In this document: piece by piece, positions 16,782 to 25,656 of the stretch
How the letters are laid out: each line of letters starts with the position of its first letter
Numbering within the stretch: position 1 is the stretch's first letter
Source of the DNA: JAAUTY01 sp964397305
GTDB taxonomy: Bacteria; Cyanobacteriota; Cyanobacteriia; Cyanobacteriales; Spirulinaceae
Direction: 5' to 3'
Length of the DNA stretch: 64,000 bases
Assembly (NCBI GenBank): GCA_964397305.1
Contig: CAYNIP010000004.1
Location: 1-64,000, forward strand
Notes under the pieces: model-generated
Databases searched by the model: none
Seen by the model: only the letters and a program-made list of their open reading frames with translations
Told to the model about the DNA's origin: nothing
Translations under genes and position numbers: made by a program

Positions 16782-17042
16782 CAGCGCTGGCTGGGGTGCA
16801 TTTCACATTGACCTTGCGGAGGCCCACGCTGCGAGTCGCTGCGGCGCGCCTACGTCTTCCAGGCCCAGCTTGCGGTCTTGGGAGTGGGAAGGCCAGAAGT
16901 CCCTCGTCTTTGCAACCCAATCCATGAGCTGGTTTTAGGGGTTTCTCAGATCGATTAGGGTCGGGGTTTAATGGTAGCTATTTCTAAGCGATTGGCTGAC
17001 CTAATGCGAGGTCCTCCAGCCAGATGTGCGTTACCGGGCCCA

Positions 17043-17333
17043 GGGTGCATCTCAGTTAGGCAAGTTTGCCCACTCTACGAGAAGCTGCTGCGCGTCTACA
17101 TCCCCCGGCCCCTTTTCCTAAGTAGAGCTACTAAGTACACACATCTCGTAACAGCCCCAACTGACCGTTTTTAGCCCCCCTATCCCCCCGATTTTGGGGG
17201 GGATCGGAATTCCCAGTCCCTCAGGGTTGGGGAATCTAGGGGGCAAAAGTGGGAAAAATAAAGCCAAACATGACTTGTGTGTAGGTAGTAGCCCAAGTAG
17301 AGCGAAGGGGAGTCTCCAACGTGAGATGCGACC
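17043..17333. mobile_element. GGGTGCATC-family miniature element, copy 2, split by another element
   Basis: The left end GGGTGCATCTCA (17043-17054) is followed by GTTAGGCAAGTTTGCCCAC and the CTGCTGCGCGTCTACATCCC body, in the opposite orientation to the copy at 34241. The other end reads AAGTAGAGCGAAGGGGAGTC then TCCAACGTGAGATGCGACC (to 17333), with two terminal mismatches. The two halves are separated by a 166-bp insertion at 17127-17292. No clean target duplication survives for the outer element. Confidence 0.75.
17127..17292. mobile_element. 166-bp miniature element nested inside the previous one
   Basis: The ends are GCTACTAAGTACACACA (17127-17143) and the near-complement TGTGTGTAGGTAGTAGC (17276-17292), 14 of 17 matching. 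Flanks are CCTAAGTAGA (17117-17126) and CCAAGTAGA (17293-17301), a target duplication of about 9 bp with one indel. The interior has a GC-rich hairpin (CCCCCC-GATTTT-GGGGGG near 17184-17201) and no gene. Confidence 0.75.
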
Positions 17334-17401
17334 GATGTTGACCGGCCAGGGCCCCATACAGAATTAGGTATATCTAGACTAGATCGAGCCTTGTAACCTC
17401 A

Positions 17402-18175
17402 ATGATGGAGCGAGTCCTGCAAACTATGACAGTCTTTCCAGATGTTCTGTTTATTAATACCAGCCCGAGCTTACAAAAGCTACACGGGCCTTTGTGTACG
17501 GTGTTGGCTCATGTTGCCTTGGTGGGGTGTTGGGATTATCAGCAAACGGCTGATGAGCCCCTCTCTCTGGAAGTTGGCACGGTGTTGCTCCACGACTATT
17601 TGAAGCGGAGCGATCGCCCGCTGCATCTCATTGGCCACGGGAGTAGCGGCTGCTTGGCCTGGCTCTATGCGCGCCGCTATCCGGAACGGGTGCGATCGCT
17701 CACGTTGCTCGCTGTCGGTCCCCAAGCAACCTACGACTGGCACGCGGACTATTACGCCCGTTTCCGCCGTCAGCCCTGCTCCCGATTGGTCATCCTGCGC
17801 CAAATGGTGCAGGGAATGTTCGGGCCCTGTCCGCAACCGTTGGTGTGGGAGCTGGTGCAGTTGCTGGATCGCGATCTCCGGACGGCCCTCTCACCGCAGA
17901 CCCTTTACCAGTCGGTCGCGAGCGAGGCGGGGCCGGTCGAGGTGCCGCTGTTAGTCTGTGGCAGCCGAGATGACAGGATTGTTGCTCCGGATACCCTACA
18001 GGGTTGGCAGGCCTGGCTTAAGCCGGAGGATGCCCTGTGGCTCTGTCCTAGCGGCTGGCACTTCTTTCATCACTCTCACCCAGGCTGGGTGGCGCGCCGC
18101 ATTGTTGACTTTTGGCTGACGGTCAATCTGCAACCGCGCGATCGCCCCCGGTCCCTGAAAACCCTTTCCCCGTAA
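17402..18175 (+). CDS. Alpha/beta hydrolase-fold protein with atypical nucleophile elbow
   Basis: A 257-residue single-domain alpha/beta hydrolase. The elbow region reads LIGHGSSGCLAWLYARRYPERV (residues ~78-98). The canonical GxSxG is replaced by GHGSSG, so the nucleophile is uncertain or lost. A plausible acid (CGSRDDRIV) and a late His (GWHFFHH) are in place. Related cyanobacterial proteins share the GHG(T/S)xG elbow; the substrate is unknown. It is followed after 5 bp by a small conserved gene, so they probably form one operon. Confidence 0.8.
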   Translation: MMERVLQTMTVFPDVLFINTSPSLQKLHGPLCTVLAHVALVGCWDYQQTADEPLSLEVGTVLLHDYLKRSDRPLHLIGHGSSGCLAWLYARRYPERVRSLTLLAVGPQATYDWHADYYARFRRQPCSRLVILRQMVQGMFGPCPQPLVWELVQLLDRDLRTALSPQTLYQSVASEAGPVEVPLLVCGSRDDRIVAPDTLQGWQAWLKPEDALWLCPSGWHFFHHSHPGWVARRIVDFWLTVNLQPRDRPRSLKTLSP

Positions 18176-18180
18176 TCGCC

Positions 18181-18471
18181 ATGCTGACGCTCTGCACCGT
18201 GTCTTTGATGCCGATCCTTTGTCCAGTCGGGATTTGCAGCTTGTTGGTGGGGTTTGTGATCGCCATCCTAGCCGCGAGCCGCGAGGCGATCGCCCACCTG
18301 CGCCGTCTGCACCAAATTCCCTGCACCCGCTGCGCTTATTTCACGGGCTGCCATTACTTGAAATGTACGGTGAATCCTTCTTTGGCGCTCACGGAGGCGG
18401 CGATCGCCTGTCGCGACTTCGAGCCCACAGCTCAGACTCCGGCGCTGCTCTGTGCCCGTTGCCCCAAGTAG
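18181..18471 (+). CDS. Small conserved cyanobacterial membrane protein with Cys cluster
   Basis: A 96-residue protein. The N-terminal ~35 residues form one membrane helix (LCPVGICSLLVGFVIAILAA). A soluble part follows with IPCTRCAYFTGCHYLKCTVNP (Cys at about 44, 47, 53 and 58), and then GCRDFEP-like text (ACRDFEPT). This Cys-rich segment is familiar from a conserved cyanobacterial family of unknown function and may bind metal. ATG at 18181 is chosen as the first start after the hydrolase stop, rather than an upstream frame that overlaps it. Confidence 0.78.
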   Translation: MLTLCTVSLMPILCPVGICSLLVGFVIAILAASREAIAHLRRLHQIPCTRCAYFTGCHYLKCTVNPSLALTEAAIACRDFEPTAQTPALLCARCPK

Positions 18472-18541
18472 GAGTTGCGGCTCAGGGGCAGGGCGGGCTT
18501 TGGGTCTGCCCTTTGCCCGGGTTCTGGGGGCAACGGTTGCG

Positions 18542-19498
18542 CTACTCTTCTTCGCTGCTGGCGGTTTCGTCTAGGATCTCGTAGTAGCGATCGCGGCCGG
18601 CGTGGTAGTCCTTGCTGGCATAGCCGAGGACTTCACGAATGATCCACTTTTGGGGAATCCCTTGGGAGCGAAGGCGCTCGATCGCTTGGCGCAGGAGTTC
18701 TTCTTCATCGATGCAGTGCTCCACGAACCAGGTTTGGGTTTGGCGAAAGGCTGCGCGATCGCTGGTTTCGCTGCCCTGGTAGTAGTAGCTGGCCAGCCAT
18801 TCTTCAAAGGGTTGCTGGTCGGCATTGCCCGCTGTCAGGCTCAAGGTTTGGTAGGTTTTTTGCTGCTGCTTCGTGGTCAGGTAGCGCTGAAAGTATTGCA
18901 GCTCGTTGGGGGTTACGTTGGGCAAGCGGTGGTAGAGATAATCGACGGTGACAGCTAGGAGCAGAGAATGCCCAACAAAGCGGAGCTGGGGGGCCGGTTC
19001 AGCCCGCTCCGTGGTTTGCTTCAAGTGCTTGGCGAGGACAGGGGCGATCAAGTTCTTGTAGAGCCAGTTGCGGGCCTGAGTGAAGCCGCGATCGCAGTGG
19101 ATGGCTCCGACCAAGGCACGGGTGGCGCTGGCAAAGGGGTTGTTGGGCTTCTGGCGCAGGGTAGCGCGCTCTTCGTTTAGGTCCAGGAAGGGGTAGCGCG
19201 TGCCGAGGCCTAGTTGAAACCAGAGCTTGGTGAGGCGCTCATTCTCGGTCAGTTTGGGCAGCAGGCCGCGCCAGTTGGCCACTTTCAGGTAGGGGCAATG
19301 CTGGTAAAGGTAGCTGGCGATCGCCAACTCGAGGATAGCTGTACCCAGCAGCTCGAGCCGCTCATTCGTCGCCAAGAGATTGCCCGCGAGCTTGGCGTAG
19401 GAGGGGTGGCTCAGGGCCAAAAATAGAGTTTCTGGGTGTTTGAACTCGAGGCCGAGCTTACCTTCAATATCTGCCGGTTGCCATTCGATCGTGTTCAT
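18542..19498 (-). CDS. RNase III-domain protein lacking most catalytic residues
   Basis: A 318-residue protein. Residues ~8-155 align with the RNase III fold (KLGLEFKHPETLFLALSHPSY; NERLELLGTAILELAIASYL; NPFASATRALVGAIHCDRGF). Compared with E. coli Rnc, the signature Asp is Thr (LGTAIL instead of LGDSIL), and the second Asp and Glu pair (ADTVEAL) is replaced by SATRAL. Three of four metal ligands are missing. The C-terminal half has no recognisable dsRNA-binding domain and ends in an acidic tail. It may bind RNA without cutting it. Confidence 0.8.
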   Translation of the reverse strand: MNTIEWQPADIEGKLGLEFKHPETLFLALSHPSYAKLAGNLLATNERLELLGTAILELAIASYLYQHCPYLKVANWRGLLPKLTENERLTKLWFQLGLGTRYPFLDLNEERATLRQKPNNPFASATRALVGAIHCDRGFTQARNWLYKNLIAPVLAKHLKQTTERAEPAPQLRFVGHSLLLAVTVDYLYHRLPNVTPNELQYFQRYLTTKQQQKTYQTLSLTAGNADQQPFEEWLASYYYQGSETSDRAAFRQTQTWFVEHCIDEEELLRQAIERLRSQGIPQKWIIREVLGYASKDYHAGRDRYYEILDETASSEEE

Positions 19499-19564
19499 AG
19501 CCCAGACCAGAAACGTTGTACTAGCTTAGCAAGATTCCCTAGACTCTGGCGCTGCCAGGAGGGC

Positions 19565-21028
19565 CTAGGGCAGCTTTAAGGCTGCCAATAGGCGGTCATA
19601 GCGCTGGCGTAACGTTTGGTAAAGGGCGAGCCGCTCGGAGTCGGGCTGGTGGCGATCGCCCGCTTGCGCCGGCGGCCCCGGAGTCGCGACCCCCTCCAGA
19701 ACCTCCCAGCCGAGCCGAGCCGCTCCCCAGCAGGCCCCCTCCAGCTCAGCGGGGGCCCAGACCTCGCTGGAGCTGAGGTCGGCGAGGGTCTGCCGCCAGA
19801 GGGGCGATCGCCAAACACCCCCTGTAACCCAGAGAGGACCAGAGTTCTGGCTAGCGGTGCGCGTGGCGGCAATCACAAGGGCTAGGTTGCAGAGCACCCC
19901 TTCCAGCACGGCCCGGGCAGCGTGGGCCCGGCCGTGGGCAAAGCGCAGGCCAACGAAGCTGCCGCAGGCCTGGCTATCCCAAAGGGGAGCGCGCTCGCCG
20001 GTCAAATAGGGCTGAAACAGCAGACCCTCCGCACCGGGGGGCACGGTGGCGGCCCACTGATTCAGGATCTCGTCGCCGGTATCAGCGGGCAGGCAGAACC
20101 AGTGATCCCGTAGCCAGCGCCAGGCCAGGCCGCCGCTGTTGGTGGCCCCCCCGAGCACCCAATAGTCCCGCCGCAGGGGGTAGCAGAACAGGCCCAGGTC
20201 AGTGGCCACATAGGGCCGGGTCACGGTGGCTCGGGCCGCGCCGCTCGTGCCGAGGCTGACGGCGATCGCCCGGCCCGGTTCGACCCCGAGGCCGAGATTA
20301 GACAACACGCCATCGCTGGCCCCGAGGGCAACGGGCACGCCAGCGGCCAGCGGCCAGACCCTAGACCAGGTGGGGAGCAGGGTCAGGACCTGCTGAGGCG
20401 GGCCGAGGGGCGAGAGGCGGGCGGGAGTGAGACCGGCCAAGGCGAGGGCGTCGGGCTCCCAGTCGAGGGTGGTCAAGTTGAGCAGGCCGCTAGCGGCGGC
20501 GATCGCCCAATCCACGGCCCACTCGCCGCAGAGGCGATAGAGCACGTACTCTTTAATCGAGACAAAGCGGGCCGCCTGCTGCCAGAGGTCGGGTTGGGTC
20601 GCTCGCAGCCAGAGCAGCTTGACCAAGGGCGAGAGGGGCTGGAGGGGCACACCGGTGCGGGCGTAGAGGTGGGGGGCTCGGGGTTGGTACTGGGTTGCTT
20701 GGGGCTGGGCCCGCTGGTCAGCCCAGGTATAGACTGGGCTCAGCGGTTGGCCGGCCGCATCCACAGCCAGCAGACTGTGCATGGCGCTGCTGAGGGTGAG
20801 GCCGAGGCGATCGCGGGGAGTCACAGCCCCTTGGGCGAGGGTCTGGGCGATCGCCGTGACAACGGCTTGGGCGATCTGGTCGGGGGCTTGCTCAGCCGCC
20901 CCTGGCGCCGGCGTGTACAGGGGGTAGGGCACAGTATGGCGACTGTGGGCATTGCCGTAGGCATCAAACAGCACGGCCTTGGTGCTGGTCGTGCCGATGT
21001 CGATGCCAAGTTGGTAGGAGCGGCCCAT
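19565..21028 (-). CDS. gntK: Gluconokinase-type FGGY sugar kinase
   Basis: A 487-residue FGGY-family carbohydrate kinase of normal length. It has GIDIGTTSTKAVLFD at the N-terminus (phosphate 1), SSAMHSLLAVD and YTWADQRA (sugar contacts typical of the gluconokinase group), ALGASDGVLSNLG, SLGTSGAAR (adenine/phosphate 2) and WVTGGVWRSPLWRQTLADL. The likely reaction is ATP plus gluconate to 6-phosphogluconate, feeding the oxidative pentose phosphate or Entner-Doudoroff route. Xylulokinase is the main alternative, but the SSAMHS motif favours gluconate. Transcribed alone. Confidence 0.85.
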   Translation of the reverse strand: MGRSYQLGIDIGTTSTKAVLFDAYGNAHSRHTVPYPLYTPAPGAAEQAPDQIAQAVVTAIAQTLAQGAVTPRDRLGLTLSSAMHSLLAVDAAGQPLSPVYTWADQRAQPQATQYQPRAPHLYARTGVPLQPLSPLVKLLWLRATQPDLWQQAARFVSIKEYVLYRLCGEWAVDWAIAAASGLLNLTTLDWEPDALALAGLTPARLSPLGPPQQVLTLLPTWSRVWPLAAGVPVALGASDGVLSNLGLGVEPGRAIAVSLGTSGAARATVTRPYVATDLGLFCYPLRRDYWVLGGATNSGGLAWRWLRDHWFCLPADTGDEILNQWAATVPPGAEGLLFQPYLTGERAPLWDSQACGSFVGLRFAHGRAHAARAVLEGVLCNLALVIAATRTASQNSGPLWVTGGVWRSPLWRQTLADLSSSEVWAPAELEGACWGAARLGWEVLEGVATPGPPAQAGDRHQPDSERLALYQTLRQRYDRLLAALKLP

Positions 21029-21463
21029 GGGAATTTTGCAGCGGGAGCGCGGGCTTGCTAGAGAGCGCCGAGTTTCACTGTAGCAGGCAGGCCTAGGTAC
21101 AGCGGTTTTTAGCCTAGGGCAATACAGCTAAAGCCCCTCGCCCTCTGGGAGAGGGGTTTGGGGTGAGGGCTTACTTTCCTAGCAACAAAAATGCTGTACC
21201 GCTTGGGTCAGCGGTTGGGGTCGTGCCGGGGTTGTCCAGGCAAGGGCCAAACCACCTGAAGCCTCGGAGCGGGAGCGTGCAGCCGAACGAAACCCAACAG
21301 CAGGAATCCTCCCGTTGAGATTTCTCCTCCCGTGCAACCGATGGCCCTCTGGTTGGCGGGGCTCCAGCCAACGGAGGGCAAACCTGCACCCCTGGCCTGG
21401 CAGCCAGGAATCCGGCGAACTTCCCAAATATCGCCAAGTGCCACCGCCGTTGGAGCTGGGAGT
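21029..21463. other. Intergenic region with a GC-rich palindromic repeat
   Basis: No gene seen. At 21132-21171 lies AGCCCCTCGCC...GGGAGAGGGGTTTGGGG, ending TGAGGGCT, a palindromic repeat type also found at 23230-23322 and 26284-26327. Near 21337-21370 CCTCTGGTTGGC faces CCAACGGAGG, an imperfect hairpin that could end the codB transcript. Confidence 0.5.
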
Positions 21464-22777
21464 CTAGGCCTCTTCTGAGGCGGCGGGACGAGGTTTGAGG
21501 GCTTTGCTGGCGAGGGTGTAGAGCACGAGAGCGCTCAGAATGCCGTTGATCGGGGTAATGCCCGGGGCCCAGTAGGCGATCGCCGACGCCGCGACATAAG
21601 CACCGATCCCCGCCCAATTCAAGGGGGGCTGGGGGGTTTCCAGGCTGGGAAATTGCCCCAGCCGGTAGAGCCAGTAGTCCGCCATGATGATGCCACCGAT
21701 CGGGGGAATGAAAGTGCCGAGCAGGATGAGGAAGTTGATGAACTGGGCACTCTCATAAATGCCCCCATAGGAGAGAACCAGGGCAAAGGTTGCACCCCCC
21801 AGAACCAGGAGGTGGCGTTTCTCCGTGCGGAAGGCATGGGCCCCGGCCACAGAAAACGCATAGATCGTGTTGTCTTGGGTCGTCCACATATTCAGCAAGA
21901 AGAGGAGCAAGCCCCAAACCAGGAGCCCCTGCTGCACCATTACTTTGACAATATCCGGTTCTCCGTAGGCGAGGGCACTGTAGGCCCCACTGAAGATCAG
22001 GAAGCCATTACCCAGGAAGAAGGCCGCCAGGGTGGCGATCGCCGCCGTTCTACCATTTTTAGCAAAGCGGCTCCAGTTGGTCGCCTGAGTCCCCCCAGAG
22101 ACAAAAGTACCGACGACAATGGTGATTGCCGCCGTCCAGGGCAGGGGCTCCCCGGGGTCGAGGGCCTGCAACCCGCCCCAGCCACCGACATCATGGGTGG
22201 CGATCGCCAGACTCCAGGCCATCAGCACCACCATCGCTGGCACCGCGATGCGGCTGAGCCAGTCCAGGGCACGGTAGCCGACATAGGCCGTGCCACAAAA
22301 GGCGTAGGTGACGACAAGGATCACCAACCAGTTCAGGCCCTGAGGAAAACCAGCCAACTGATTGAGGAGATCGGCGATCAAGGCCGAACCCCAGGCATAC
22401 CAGCCGATCTGCGTGAAGCCGAGGATAAAATCTACCCAGCGGGAACCCACATTGCCAAAGCTAAAGCGTGCCATCAACACGGTATTCAAGCCCGTGTTGC
22501 CCGCGATGTAGCCCAGCAAAGCCGCGTAGAGGCCTAAAATCAAGTTGCCGACCAAAATAATCAGCAGCAAGTCGGGGAAAAATCGGAAGGCTGGGCCGAC
22601 CAAGCCGCCCGCAAAGAGCGTGCCGGAATAGAGGGTAAAACCGATCAGCAATGGCGCAAGCGACCACAGCGGTTTGCGGTTGTCAGGGGGAACGGGACTG
22701 AGGGGATAGTCTTCCTGGCGCTCGCGCTGGGCAAAGCTATCAGGGGCTTGGGGTTCCATTGATTCAGGTTCTACCAT
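21464..22777 (-). CDS. codB: Cytosine permease (NCS1 family)
   Basis: A 437-residue membrane transporter with about 12 hydrophobic segments. CodB-like stretches include LGYIAGNTGLNTVLMARFSFG, WYAWGSALIADLL, GTFVSGGTQATNWSRFAKNG, MWTTQDNTIYAFSVAGAHAF and GTFIPPIGGIIMADYW. It should import cytosine with protons or sodium. No cytosine deaminase (codA) is adjacent. ATG at 22777 is favoured over the GTG at 22789 because GGAG lies six bases before it. Upstream (22800-22840) is a very AT-rich stretch that probably holds the promoter. Confidence 0.9.
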   Translation of the reverse strand: MVEPESMEPQAPDSFAQRERQEDYPLSPVPPDNRKPLWSLAPLLIGFTLYSGTLFAGGLVGPAFRFFPDLLLIILVGNLILGLYAALLGYIAGNTGLNTVLMARFSFGNVGSRWVDFILGFTQIGWYAWGSALIADLLNQLAGFPQGLNWLVILVVTYAFCGTAYVGYRALDWLSRIAVPAMVVLMAWSLAIATHDVGGWGGLQALDPGEPLPWTAAITIVVGTFVSGGTQATNWSRFAKNGRTAAIATLAAFFLGNGFLIFSGAYSALAYGEPDIVKVMVQQGLLVWGLLLFLLNMWTTQDNTIYAFSVAGAHAFRTEKRHLLVLGGATFALVLSYGGIYESAQFINFLILLGTFIPPIGGIIMADYWLYRLGQFPSLETPQPPLNWAGIGAYVAASAIAYWAPGITPINGILSALVLYTLASKALKPRPAASEEA

Positions 22778-23584
22778 TTCACTCCTCACGGTCTTTATAA
22801 GATAAGATTATTAAATTATTAAGATTATGGCTATTTCAGTTAAGCAGGAGACAGATTGACCCTGGCCCGCCAACGCCCGTATCCTCTGACTCCCAGGAGG
22901 AGAAGGAGACAACACCCTCCCCTCAGCGCTTCCTCAAAGGGCTAAAGCCCAACAACGTTTGGGTTTGCGCCAGCTCCCGTGATGGCGCTTATGAATTTTC
23001 ACGAAATAACGACCCAGTTCGGTAGGGGCACGGTTGCTGCGCCCTCAACCCAGTCAATCGCTGTTCCGATAAGGGCTTGAGAGCAAGAAAACCCAAGCCC
23101 TGAGACGGTGCATTTAATTTGTGAAATTCCACCAGGCCTCGTGGCACTTCAGCGCTCCCGCCAGCCCGCCCGGGCGGGGCGGAAGCCCAACTATAGTAAT
23201 TTCAATCAAGAATGAGACGGTTGGCCCGCGGCCCTCATCCCCCAGCCCCTTCCTTCAACTTGGGAGAAGAGGAACCGGAAGTCCCTCTCCCAGCTTGGGA
23301 GCGGGATTTAGGGTGAGGGCGGCAACGGGTCAAGATTCCCTCCCTTCACGCCCGTCTGAAGGGTCTCAAAATTATTGGAAACAACCATACGCCTACTCCG
23401 ATCCGGGGATGAGGAACCGGAGGGGTTGTTTGGTTTGAGGATTTCGTGATTACGCCCCTCCTCTGGGCTCGCCCAGCGTCTCGAAGGGAATAACACGAGA
23501 CTCACCCCCCCCGCAAACGAGGCCGAGCAACCAGGGTAGATGGTTGCGAGGGGCGGGGTTGCAGCCCGCCCCCACGGGCTCGAG
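22778..23584. other. Long intergenic region with repeats
   Basis: No gene seen. It holds an AT-rich promoter-like stretch next to codB (22800-22840), a small GGGCTAAAGCCC palindrome (about 22939-22950), a GC-rich palindromic repeat (23230-23322) of the GGGAGAGGGG type, and the second copy of a 29-bp dispersed repeat (23360-23388). The short frames here have no family features. Confidence 0.5.
23360..23388 (+). repeat. Dispersed 29-bp repeat, copy 2
   Basis: Matches 12161-12189 at roughly 24 of 29 positions, beginning AGGGTCTCAAAATT. Both copies lie beside GC-rich palindromic repeats. Confidence 0.5.
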
Positions 23585-25006
23585 TTAGATCCACTCGAGT
23601 TGGGCTTCGTCCTTGGTGTTGGTGTGACGCGACGGCGTTTCCCGCTCGAACTTCATGTGAATCGAGCGCATCTGCTCCCCGTCAGCGGCAACCGCCATGA
23701 TCGGGTAGTCGATGAGACCGTCTTGGAAGGACATCTGGAAACGGAACGTACCGTCAGGGTTCAGCTTAATCGGGCGACCGCCAATCGTTACCGTGGCATC
23801 GGGTTCGGTTGCCCCATACACGATCAGCTCCGCATCCGCGACCAGCCAGAATTGACGGGGGCGAATCGGTGCGGCGGAAGCCGAGAAGCCCACGCCGGAC
23901 ATCATGCCGACGCCGGACATGGACAGCATCCCGATCCCCGACATCATGCCGACGCCGGACATCTGCGCCAGGCCCACACCGGACATCATGCCGACGCCGG
24001 ACATCTGTGCCAGGCCGACGCCGGACATCAGGCCCACGCCAGACATCTGTGCCAGGCCCACGCCGGACATCTGTGCCAGGCCCACGCCAGACATCTGTGC
24101 CAGGCCCACGCCGGACATCATGCCGACGCCGGAGGCCGCCCACTTGCCAACGCCAGAGGGGAAGACGTAGGAGCTAACGGCTTGCTCGGAAGCGCCCCCA
24201 TGCTGCATGGAGCCATAGAGGGAACCGGCGCGACGCTGGGCTTCCGCTGCTTCTGCCAGGCCAAACACTTCATTGTGGATGCTGCTGCCAGGGGTCAGAC
24301 CTTGGCGCTGGGTCGGGGTCATCAGGCGGAAGATAGCTTGACTGCGCAGATCGCGCTCCCAGGGAACAGTGACGAAGTGATCTTCGATCCAGTCCGAGGG
24401 GTAAATTGGGGGCACGCGCACGGCGGCGGAGCGGGCGACCACCAGCCAGCGGCCATCGGCGCAGCGGTAGCCGATATCAACAACATAATCGCGATCGCTC
24501 ACAGGGATCGGCAAGTACCATTCCCGAGCCAACTCGTCGCAGGGATATTCTTGGACGCTGTGGGGGCTTTGGGACTCGATACTGATATCCGTAACGTCAT
24601 AGATACGTAGGGCTAGCTGCTGGCCCCCCTGCTGCCGGCAAGCACTTTTCTGCTCGTTGGTGACATCCCAGTAGGTGTAGCACCATTGGGGATCACGGGG
24701 CATCAGGACGATGCGGCCATCAGCATAGCCGCTGGGTAGATCCGCCAGGCCCTCATCAACCGAAGCGAGGGCGCCACCCGTCAAATCGTCTTGGCCGAGT
24801 TCAAATTTTGCTGCTTCCACTTCTTCCTTTACCTCTTGGGGACGCGAGGGACTCACGGGGTTTTGGGGCTGACCTTCAACACGTCGGATTGCAGCTAGCA
24901 GTTGCGACTTTCGCATCCGACTGTAACGGGAGATGTTGTAACTGCTCGCCACCTTGCGGAGCTGACGCAGCGTTAAGTCTTCGAGGGGTTGGCGTTCGTT
25001 AGCCAT
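23585..25006 (-). CDS. DUF4912 protein with tandem MSGVGLAQ repeats
   Basis: A 473-residue protein. The N-terminus (LTLRQLRKVASSYNIS then RYSRMRKSQLLAAI) resembles a SAP/Rho-N helix-turn-helix of the kind that binds nucleic acid. Residues ~95-235 form DUF4912 (GRIVLMPRDPQWCYTYWDV; WYLPIPVSDRDYVVDIGY; PWERDLRSQAIFRLM). Residues ~288-375 are about a dozen Gly-rich repeats of MSGVG(L/M)AQ or MMSGVG. The C-terminal ~95 residues form a beta-rich domain (RQFWLVADAELIVYGATEP...) usual after the repeats. DUF4912 has no assigned function. The repeat block is encoded by near-identical DNA units, so its length probably varies between strains. Confidence 0.88.
   Translation of the reverse strand: MANERQPLEDLTLRQLRKVASSYNISRYSRMRKSQLLAAIRRVEGQPQNPVSPSRPQEVKEEVEAAKFELGQDDLTGGALASVDEGLADLPSGYADGRIVLMPRDPQWCYTYWDVTNEQKSACRQQGGQQLALRIYDVTDISIESQSPHSVQEYPCDELAREWYLPIPVSDRDYVVDIGYRCADGRWLVVARSAAVRVPPIYPSDWIEDHFVTVPWERDLRSQAIFRLMTPTQRQGLTPGSSIHNEVFGLAEAAEAQRRAGSLYGSMQHGGASEQAVSSYVFPSGVGKWAASGVGMMSGVGLAQMSGVGLAQMSGVGLAQMSGVGLMSGVGLAQMSGVGMMSGVGLAQMSGVGMMSGIGMLSMSGVGMMSGVGFSASAAPIRPRQFWLVADAELIVYGATEPDATVTIGGRPIKLNPDGTFRFQMSFQDGLIDYPIMAVAADGEQMRSIHMKFERETPSRHTNTKDEAQLEWI
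23886..24142 (-). repeat. Coding tandem repeats inside the DUF4912 gene
   Basis: Units of 24 bp (on the minus strand ATGTCCGGCGTGGGCCTGGC then ACAG) alternate with shorter variants encoding MMSGVG. Single-base differences between units are mostly silent. It is translated, so it is not a CRISPR array. Confidence 0.85.
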
Positions 25007-25656
25007 TGATTTGTCCTAGTTTCAAAGAACAGTATGGTATCTCAGAGCTAGCACCGTAGCTGACTCCTGATCCCCTAGCCTGGGCTTGGGAACTCAAGAG
25101 CCACCGCCAACTGACCGCAGTAACCTCGCAGCACCTTGCAAAGCTGACTGCGGGGAACCAGACAACAGACCGCTGCCCTGGCGAATGGGGACAGTTGGCG
25201 ATCGCCCGCTCCAGCCCTCCCAGAAAGTCAGGAAACCTGGATAGGTCGTGCTCGCCACACTTCGGCGCTGTTGATCCCGATATAACAAGCAAGTCCCAAG
25301 GCAGGTCAAGGGGGTGGCTGAGTAATTTTGCCCAGGGTTACGAGACGATGGGGATCGCAGGGATCGTCAAGTCAAGAGACTTTGACATTCGATCCCAAAT
25401 AGAATCTAAACTTTTCTCCCTGTCCAAGGACCAGATTGGCACAGCCGCCCCCTGAGTCCCCCAGAGAATTTGTCAAGATCGGACTAGGATCGCTGACGGC
25501 AGTGGCAGGTGTAGCCCCCCAACAGCGACCTGATCGCGAGGCGATCTTGTGCCGGGAGCCACGGCCCGGTCAAGCTAAGTGCATTGGTTCACTACTCCGG
25601 CAACTAGATTTGGGGTAGCGCGAGTTCATAGATTTTCGAGAAGGGGGTTGCTAATA
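25007..25656. other. Divergent promoter region, no gene seen
   Basis: About 650 bp separate the divergent DUF4912 gene and the GY-repeat protein gene. Short frames are present, but none has a family signature or ribosome site. Both promoters should lie here; I cannot place them. Confidence 0.4.

Noticed and set aside
23886..24142. Regular short repeats looking like a CRISPR array
   Set aside because: The units are contiguous without unique spacers and are translated in frame as Gly-rich repeats of the DUF4912 protein.
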